Assembly: GCA_933822405.4 (NCBI GenBank)
Contig: CAKOGP040000247.1
Coordinates: 1-64,000 of the forward strand
Direction: 5' to 3'
Length of the DNA: 64,000 nt
Source of the DNA: Cylindrotheca closterium
Taxonomy: Eukaryota; Bacillariophyta; Bacillariophyceae; Bacillariales; Bacillariaceae
In this document: piece after piece, positions 58,214 through 64,000 of the stretch
Layout of the letters: the number at the start of each line of letters is the position of its first letter
Position numbering within the stretch: the stretch's first letter is position 1
Position numbers and translations under genes: made by a program
Notes under the pieces: model-generated
Told to the model about the DNA's origin: nothing
Databases searched by the model: none
The model's input: the letters and a program-made list of their open reading frames with translations, nothing else

Positions 58214-60748
58214 ATGCCAGTCTTTAACATATTCGGCTCCGATGATAGTTCCAGAGAAACCTCTGAGAGCGACTCTGACGCAACCAGTGAAAGTGGATCC
58301 ACCAGTGAAAGTGGTTCCGGTAGTGGCAGCGAAAGCGGATCCGGCAGTGGCAGCGAAAGTGGATCCGGCAGTGGTAGCGACAGCGACAGTGATGATACCT
58401 CTGACAGTGGTTCTGGCTCTGGATCTGGAAGTGGATCTGGCAGTGACAGCGGCAGCGGCAGCACATCTGACAGCGATGACACGTCGGAGAGCGGTGATAC
58501 ATCCGACAGTGGATCTGGCTCTGGCTCTGGTTCTGGGTCCGACAGCGGAAGTGGTTCTGGCTCTGGCAGTGGGTCTGGATCTGGATCTGGATCTGACAGT
58601 GGATCCGGAAGCGGTTCTGACGATGACACTACCGATGATGGTAGTGATTCTGGCAGTGGAAGCGGCTCTGATAGTGGATCTGGCAGTGGATCCGGCTCTG
58701 ATAGCGGATCTGGCAGTGGATCTGGCAGCGGAAGTGGTTCTGATAGCGGATCCGGCAGTGGAAGCGGAAGCGATTCCGATGATGATACTACCGATGACGG
58801 TAGCGGTTCCGGCAGTGGCTCTGGCAGCGGTTCCGAGAGCGGCTCTGGATCGGGTTCCGGCAGCGGCTCTGGTAGTGGATCCGATAGTGGAAGTGGTTCT
58901 GGATCAGGTTCAGGCAGTGGGTCTGGATCAGGCTCTGGCAGTGGATCAGGTAGTGGATCAGGCAGTGGGTCTGATTCCGAGAGCGGCTCTGGATCTGGCA
59001 GCGGCAGCGGTACTAGCAAAAAGAGCAACTCTTCCAGCAAAAAGAGCAAGAGCAGCAGCTCCAGCAAGAACAAAAGCAAGGACCGCAGCGCCGCCATTGC
59101 CCCCAGCGATGATGATGATGATGACAGCTCGGATGTCAGCACGGACACTAGTTCGGATGGAAGTAGTGACAGCAAGAAATCCAAAAGCAAAAATTCCAAG
59201 GATCGGGATGAATCCGGCAAGGGTGGTTCCGTTTCTGGTTCCGAATCGGTTCAAACCTTTGATTGGGGAGCCGAATTCCCCAGCACTCCAGCCCCTCCTC
59301 CTCCCAAGGATATTTCCATGAGCAAGGATCAACCAATAATCGAAGAAGGGGACGAAGAATCCGCCAGCAGTGGTGAATTTGATGAGAATGGCAAAAAGAA
59401 GAAGAAGAAAAAGAAGAAGGACAAACGAACCTTTAACGAAAAGATGACCAAGCAACCATCCATGAACCAATATTTGTTCTGCTGCGCTTGTTGTTGTTTC
59501 ATTATTGGTCTTTGTCTCGTCTTGCCATTGGTGTTGGATCAACCGGACGATCCTGCTCCCGCCGCGGCTGGCGATCCCTTTGGCTTGGCGAATTACTCGT
59601 ATGCCGAATACCTCCAAGACTTTGCCAATGCCGTCGACCGTGGCAATGGTGGTTCCAGTGAAATCGCCAGTCTTCCTTGCGAAGATCCTCGTGCCAAGGC
59701 ACTGAAGTGGATCAAGAACGATGACAAGATGGAGGGTATGGACGCACGTATCATTGAAGATATGCCCATTGCATTGAGTTTGGAACGTTTTGTGGCCGCC
59801 ACGACGTATTACAGTTTGATTGGAGACGATACTACTTGTGATACTAGTGGCAGTCATGAATTGGACACTTCCTTTGGTTTCTTGGGAACCGATTCCATTT
59901 GCGAATGGCGATCTCAATTCTTCCTTGGAATCTGGTGCAACCGAGAATTGAAGGTGGAAGAGGTTAGCATTTACAATGTGAATGGTTTGAATGGAACCAT
60001 CCCATCTGAGCTTGCCTTGTTGCAAGACTTGGAGAAACTTCACGTGTCTGGCTTGGGTGGATCCTCGCCCATGCCCAGCGAAATTGGAAACTTGGAAAAG
60101 CTCCACACTCTCACGTTGCGTAAGTCCTCGTTTTTGCATGGCACTATGTTACCGCTCTGTTGCTCTATACTTTATTTTCTCCATCGCATCTCACACTTTC
60201 TACTTTTATTATTACTACTCTTTCTACTCTTACTATTGCTATTGCTATTGCTATCGTTTGCAGCTAATGTTGGTTTCTATGGATCTGTTCCAACCGAAGT
60301 CGGTCAATTGTTTTCCTTGCAATCCATGGATTTGAGTGGAAACAACTTGAATGGAACCTTACCCGGTGAGATTGGCAATTTGTTCCAGGTGGCCAACATT
60401 TCCTTAGCCGGCAACGGTTTGAATGGAACCCTTCCCACGGAATTGGGATTCTTGAGCGCCTTGAGGTCTCTCGATTTGAGCGCCAATCGATTTTCGTCTC
60501 GCATTTCGACCGAACTGGGACGATTGTTCAACCTGCAGGAATTGGAATTGAACGAAAACGAATTTGCCGGCGGCATTCCTACCGAGCTGTACGAATTGTC
60601 CAATTTGGTAAGCTTGAACGTTCGTAAGAATGAAGAGCTCAAGGGAGATTTGGATCCACTGTGCAACAATGTGGACCTTGCCGTCTTTGAAGGTATCGCC
60701 GATTGTGCTTTGGATGAGCCTTTCTGTTACTGTTGCTTTTGCTTCTAA
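58214..60748 (+). CDS. Ser-Gly-rich single-pass membrane protein with LRR ectodomain
   Basis: Exons 58214-60119 and 60264-60748 (144-bp intron, GTAAGT...TTTGCAG; readable in frame, but the junction LTL|PNVGFYG fits the LRR register), 796 aa. Residues about 9-270 are Ser-Gly/Ser-Asp repeats, 270-300 are Ser/Lys-rich, a Pro-rich acidic part follows, nine lysines lie near 393-402, and a Cys-rich membrane segment lies near 420-442. Then comes an ectodomain, and plant-type 24-residue LRRs from about 590 (L..L..L.L..N.LNGTLP.E.G). The positive-inside rule puts the N-terminus in the cytosol and the LRRs outside. Receptor-like, without a kinase; ligand unknown. It is the intact parent of the relics in units 1, 2 and 4. 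Confidence 0.88.
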   Translation: MPVFNIFGSDDSSRETSESDSDATSESGSTSESGSGSGSESGSGSGSESGSGSGSDSDSDDTSDSGSGSGSGSGSGSDSGSGSTSDSDDTSESGDTSDSGSGSGSGSGSDSGSGSGSGSGSGSGSGSDSGSGSGSDDDTTDDGSDSGSGSGSDSGSGSGSGSDSGSGSGSGSGSGSDSGSGSGSGSDSDDDTTDDGSGSGSGSGSGSESGSGSGSGSGSGSGSDSGSGSGSGSGSGSGSGSGSGSGSGSGSGSDSESGSGSGSGSGTSKKSNSSSKKSKSSSSSKNKSKDRSAAIAPSDDDDDDSSDVSTDTSSDGSSDSKKSKSKNSKDRDESGKGGSVSGSESVQTFDWGAEFPSTPAPPPPKDISMSKDQPIIEEGDEESASSGEFDENGKKKKKKKKKDKRTFNEKMTKQPSMNQYLFCCACCCFIIGLCLVLPLVLDQPDDPAPAAAGDPFGLANYSYAEYLQDFANAVDRGNGGSSEIASLPCEDPRAKALKWIKNDDKMEGMDARIIEDMPIALSLERFVAATTYYSLIGDDTTCDTSGSHELDTSFGFLGTDSICEWRSQFFLGIWCNRELKVEEVSIYNVNGLNGTIPSELALLQDLEKLHVSGLGGSSPMPSEIGNLEKLHTLTLRKSSFLHGTMLPLCCSILYFLHRISHFLLLLLLLFLLLLLLLLLLSFAANVGFYGSVPTEVGQLFSLQSMDLSGNNLNGTLPGEIGNLFQVANISLAGNGLNGTLPTELGFLSALRSLDLSANRFSSRISTELGRLFNLQELELNENEFAGGIPTELYELSNLVSLNVRKNEELKGDLDPLCNNVDLAVFEGIADCALDEPFCYCCFCF

Positions 60749-61544
60749 ACCAGCATCGGCAAATGGAGCAATGACGCAGTGGAGGAGCAATGACGTGATG
60801 AAGTAATGAATGAATGTGTGCATATATGAGTTAATATTAAAATACTACTATAACGAAACAGTGGAATACGTAAACGTAAAACTACCGTACCTACCTACTA
60901 GTATTAGATATCATCATCATCATCATCGTCAATGCGAAGGCAATATTATCCTTCTCCTACCAAGAAGTCCAAAGAAGGTAATTCCAAAAAAGGAGAAGAT
61001 AGAAGATATCTTGACGGGGTTATTTTCCTTGTGTTCCAAGGCCCTTGTCTCAAAATATCCGAATCATGATCTCTTTTGGGATCCTCCCGCCCGTCTGATC
61101 TTTGCACCGCCGATCGGAACTGTGGGTTCCAAGTATGTATCGTACCTACCGGTAGTACTACAGAAATTCTGATTTTTTCCACGTCACCCCTTAAAAGGGT
61201 GAGCCCCGCAGAGCCATTCGAATTCTGGAATCTTGGTATTGCCAAAACTAGCAAAAAAGCTACCAAGTCTACGTACTAATTACGTGGGACTCAAAGATCT
61301 AAATTCCCTTCTTGTTGTTGTGGTAGTTCGCTTCTTGTCAAGCTGACCACGCGTTTTTAGATTGGCCTTTTGTGACACCCCGAATCAAAAACGACAACTG
61401 ACAACGACGACGAAAAACATACATCCAAAAAATAAAAAGTAGATCGTGATTGCTCTAGTTGTTAATAAGCTCTCATAAAATCAACTTACACAAGTTATAC
61501 AAACAAACAAACAAACAAACAAAAGACAAACAGACAAAGCAAAA
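60749..61544. other. intergenic; transketolase 5' flank
   Basis: ATC repeats near 60910-60930, a TACCGGTA palindrome at 61147, and an (ACAA)n tract at about 61499-61526 in the presumed transketolase leader. No gene seen. Confidence 0.5.
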
Positions 61545-63855
61545 ATGCCAGACTACAAAGGAAGCGAGCTAGAACTCAAATGCATCAACACCATCCGTGC
61601 CGTCAGTGCCGATCAACCCGAATCGGCCCAATCCGGACATCCAGGAGCTCCCATGGGTTGCGCTCCCATGGCGTATTTGCTATGGACGGAACTCATGAAG
61701 TACTCCGGCAAGGATCCAAAGTGGATGGGCCGAGATCGCTTTGTGTTGTCCAACGGACACGCCTGTGCCCTCCAATACACCATGTTGCATTTGACTGGCT
61801 ACAATATGACCAAGGAGGATCTTTCCCAGTTTCGTAGATTGGGAAGCAAAACGCCCGGCCATCCTGAGTGTTTCTTGACGGAAGGTAAGCTAACAGATAT
61901 TGTACTGTATTGAATCTTGAATGTTGAATATTTAGTGTTGACTGTTGAATATTATACATTGCATTGCATTGCATTACATTGTTCGACGATATAATAATCT
62001 GCTTTTCGGGTCGTTTGATGTCGTTTCTTTTATTCACCAATCAATCAATCAATCAATCATGTATGTGTGCTTGTTACTCACCACCACCAATGCAATTATA
62101 CAATCAAACGATACAGGCATTGAAGTCTGCACTGGTCCACTCGGAACTGGTATTTCCAATGCCGTCGGTATGGCCATTGCCGAAGCACACTTGGCGGCCA
62201 CCTACAATACCGACGACTACAAGATTTTCGACAACAACACCTTTGTCATTTGCGGAGATGGCTGTTTGCAAGAAGGCATTTCCTCAGAGGCCTGCAGTTT
62301 GGCAGGCCATTTGGGTTTGGGCAAATTGATTGTCATGTACGACGACAATGACATTACCATTGACGGATCTACCGAATTGTCCTTTACCGAAGACGTCCAA
62401 AAACGTTACGAGGCCTATGGATGGCACGTCCAAGAAATCAAGGACGTCGTGACGCAATTGGATGATTTGAGAGCGGCCTTGAAAAGTGCCCGCGAGACGA
62501 CCGACAAGCCATCGATCATCGCCATCAAGACCAAGATTGGTTACGGATCTCCCAGCAAGGAGGGAACTCATGGAGCTCACGGTGCTCCTCTTGGCAAGGA
62601 AGATTTGGCCGGAACCAAAAAGTTTTATGGACTCCCCGAAGATGAAATGTTTCACGTTCCAGGAGACGTCCAAAAGTACTTTGACGAGGTGACCAGTAAG
62701 AATAACGCCGTCATGGCCGATTGGCACGTCATGTTTGCCAAGTACAAGGCGGCATATCCGGAAAAGGCCATGGAAATTGAACGTCGATTTGCCGGCAATC
62801 TATTGCCACAGGGGACCTTTGACAAGTTTCCAAAGTTTGAAATTGGCAAGGACAAGGATTTGGCCACTCGTCAAATGAGCCAAAAATGTTTGGATGCCAT
62901 TTGCCCATCTCTTCCAGAACTCATTGGTGGATCGGCCGATTTGACTCCAAGTAACTTGACCCACTATGAAGGTGCCATTGACTTTCAAAAGAATACCCCC
63001 GAAGGACGATACATGCGCTTTGGTGTCCGCGAACATGCCATGGGCGCCATATCCAATGGAATCTTTGCCTATGGTGGATCCCGACCTTATTGTGCTACCT
63101 TTTTGACCTTTGCCGGATACATGGCGGGGGCCATTCGTTTGTCGGCACTCAGTAAATTCGGAATCCTATACATCTTTACCCATGACTCGATTGGATTGGG
63201 AGAAGATGGACCCACCCATCAACCGATTGAAACTTTGGAAATGTTGCGCTCCATGCCCAATATCAATGTCTTTCGACCGGGTGATTCCAACGAAATGTCA
63301 GCTGCCTATCAAATTGCATTGGTAAAGCGCGAGACTCCCACTGCCATTTGCTGCTCCCGATCCAAGGTTCCGGCCATTGCTGGATCGTCCCATGAAATGG
63401 CCATGAAGGGTGCCTATGCCTGCGTACAAGTCGAGTCGCCAGCCCTCATTTTGATTGCCACTGGAAGTGAAGTGGGGCCTACCATTGAGGCTGCTCAAAA
63501 ATTGACGTCCTCCGGTATCGCCACCCGTGTCGTCAGCATGCCATGTCAAGAAATCTTTTTGGAACAATCTGTGGAATATCAAAAGTCCGTCCTGCCAGGA
63601 GATATTCCTACCTTGAGCATTGAAGCCTCCTGCGCCAGTGGATGGCATCGATTCTCCCATGCGCAAATTAGCATGATTGGATATGGATGTTCCGCACCTG
63701 GTGCCGATCTCTTTGAATACTTTGGATTCGGAGCTGGGAACATTGAAACCAAGGGAAAGGAATTGGTCGCATTCTACAAGGCCAACGGGCCGGTCCCCAA
63801 TTTGAACAATCGTCCCGTCTTTAGCAACAACTTGCCACCGCACAAGTGGGATTAA
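61545..63855 (+). CDS. TKT: transketolase, cytosolic type
   Basis: Exons 61545-61884 and 62117-63855 (232-bp intron, GTAAGC...ATACAG), 692 aa, the usual length. Transfers two-carbon ketol units with thiamine diphosphate in the pentose phosphate and Calvin pathways. Visible motifs: [22 protein letters not shown], the join [20 protein letters not shown], the cofactor motif [28 protein letters not shown] and [18 protein letters not shown]. The pyrimidine-domain glutamate sits in VREHAMG. The N-terminus begins at the family's conserved start without signal or transit peptide, so a cytosolic enzyme is likely. The start ATG follows an ACAA-rich leader. Confidence 0.97.
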
Positions 63856-64000
63856 CTGCCGGACGAATTGTTATATGTGGTAAATGAGTACTGGATACAG
63901 GAAACCATGACTGTACATGACGTGGAGCGATTGAATGCTGCTGAACAATTATCATTGTTGTTATCATGATGATCATGATGATGATGAGCATGATGATAAT

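Noticed and set aside
58156..59220. Long minus-strand frame rich in Pro-Leu-Pro-Asp
   Set aside because: Antisense reading of the Ser-Gly hexanucleotide repeats; the same shadow appears over every relic.
58242..59321. Long plus-strand frame rich in Ala/Val/Asp in a second frame of the Ser-Gly gene
   Set aside because: Alternative-frame shadow of the same repeats; no independent protein-like composition.
1..64000. tRNA or rRNA genes
   Set aside because: No cloverleaf-like segment or ribosomal sequence was recognised on either strand by eye.

Overview
The window looks like nuclear DNA of a diatom, probably a pennate one. This is inferred from gene content, not from a marker gene. Genes carry few, short introns (about 90-230 bp) with GTAAGT/GTACGT-type donors. 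The families present are typical of diatom genomes: RNI-type LRR proteins with a YYA(K/R)(L/M)NR(K/R)GRR tail, a VWD secreted protein, a Ser-Gly/LRR membrane protein, and many decayed transposable elements.

Left part (1-17.7 kb) is ordinary single-copy territory. In order it holds: an acidic Ser-rich protein with a hidden second exon (minus); an orphan exon; a 279-bp tandem duplication, one copy of which carries a MITE-like insertion; two paralogous LRR proteins; a small putative mitochondrial protein (minus); a DUF2993-like membrane protein; a protein with two ATP-grasp halves; a secreted VWD protein; and LSM5 (minus). LSM5 has two short exons and appears in no long open frame.

Middle part (17.66-58.2 kb) is a head-to-tail array of five segmental units that start at 17659, 28491, 33531, 46496 and 55341. 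Every unit starts inside the first exon of LSM5 and carries the LSM5 upstream region plus an unrecognised acidic protein gene (here called MNTFF, after its first residues). Units 1-4 continue into element relics, a broken fragment of the Ser-Gly/LRR gene (lost from unit 3) and a dead Penelope-like reverse transcriptase on the minus strand. Unit 5 runs straight into the intact Ser-Gly/LRR gene. The ancestral order was therefore LSM5(-) - MNTFF(+) - SerGly/LRR(+) - transketolase(+). Later insertions decorate single units: a miniature LTR element in unit 1, and a gag-like fragment and a truncated CACTA transposon in unit 3. A 10-N assembly gap cuts MNTFF in unit 2.

Right part (58.2-64 kb) holds the intact Ser-Gly/LRR membrane protein and a cytosolic-type transketolase.

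The genes do not form one pathway. The main interest is structural: a small acidic-protein gene amplified and kept nearly identical while everything around it decays. Other points are a possible newborn intron made by a 106-bp tandem duplication, and several insertions with readable target sites.
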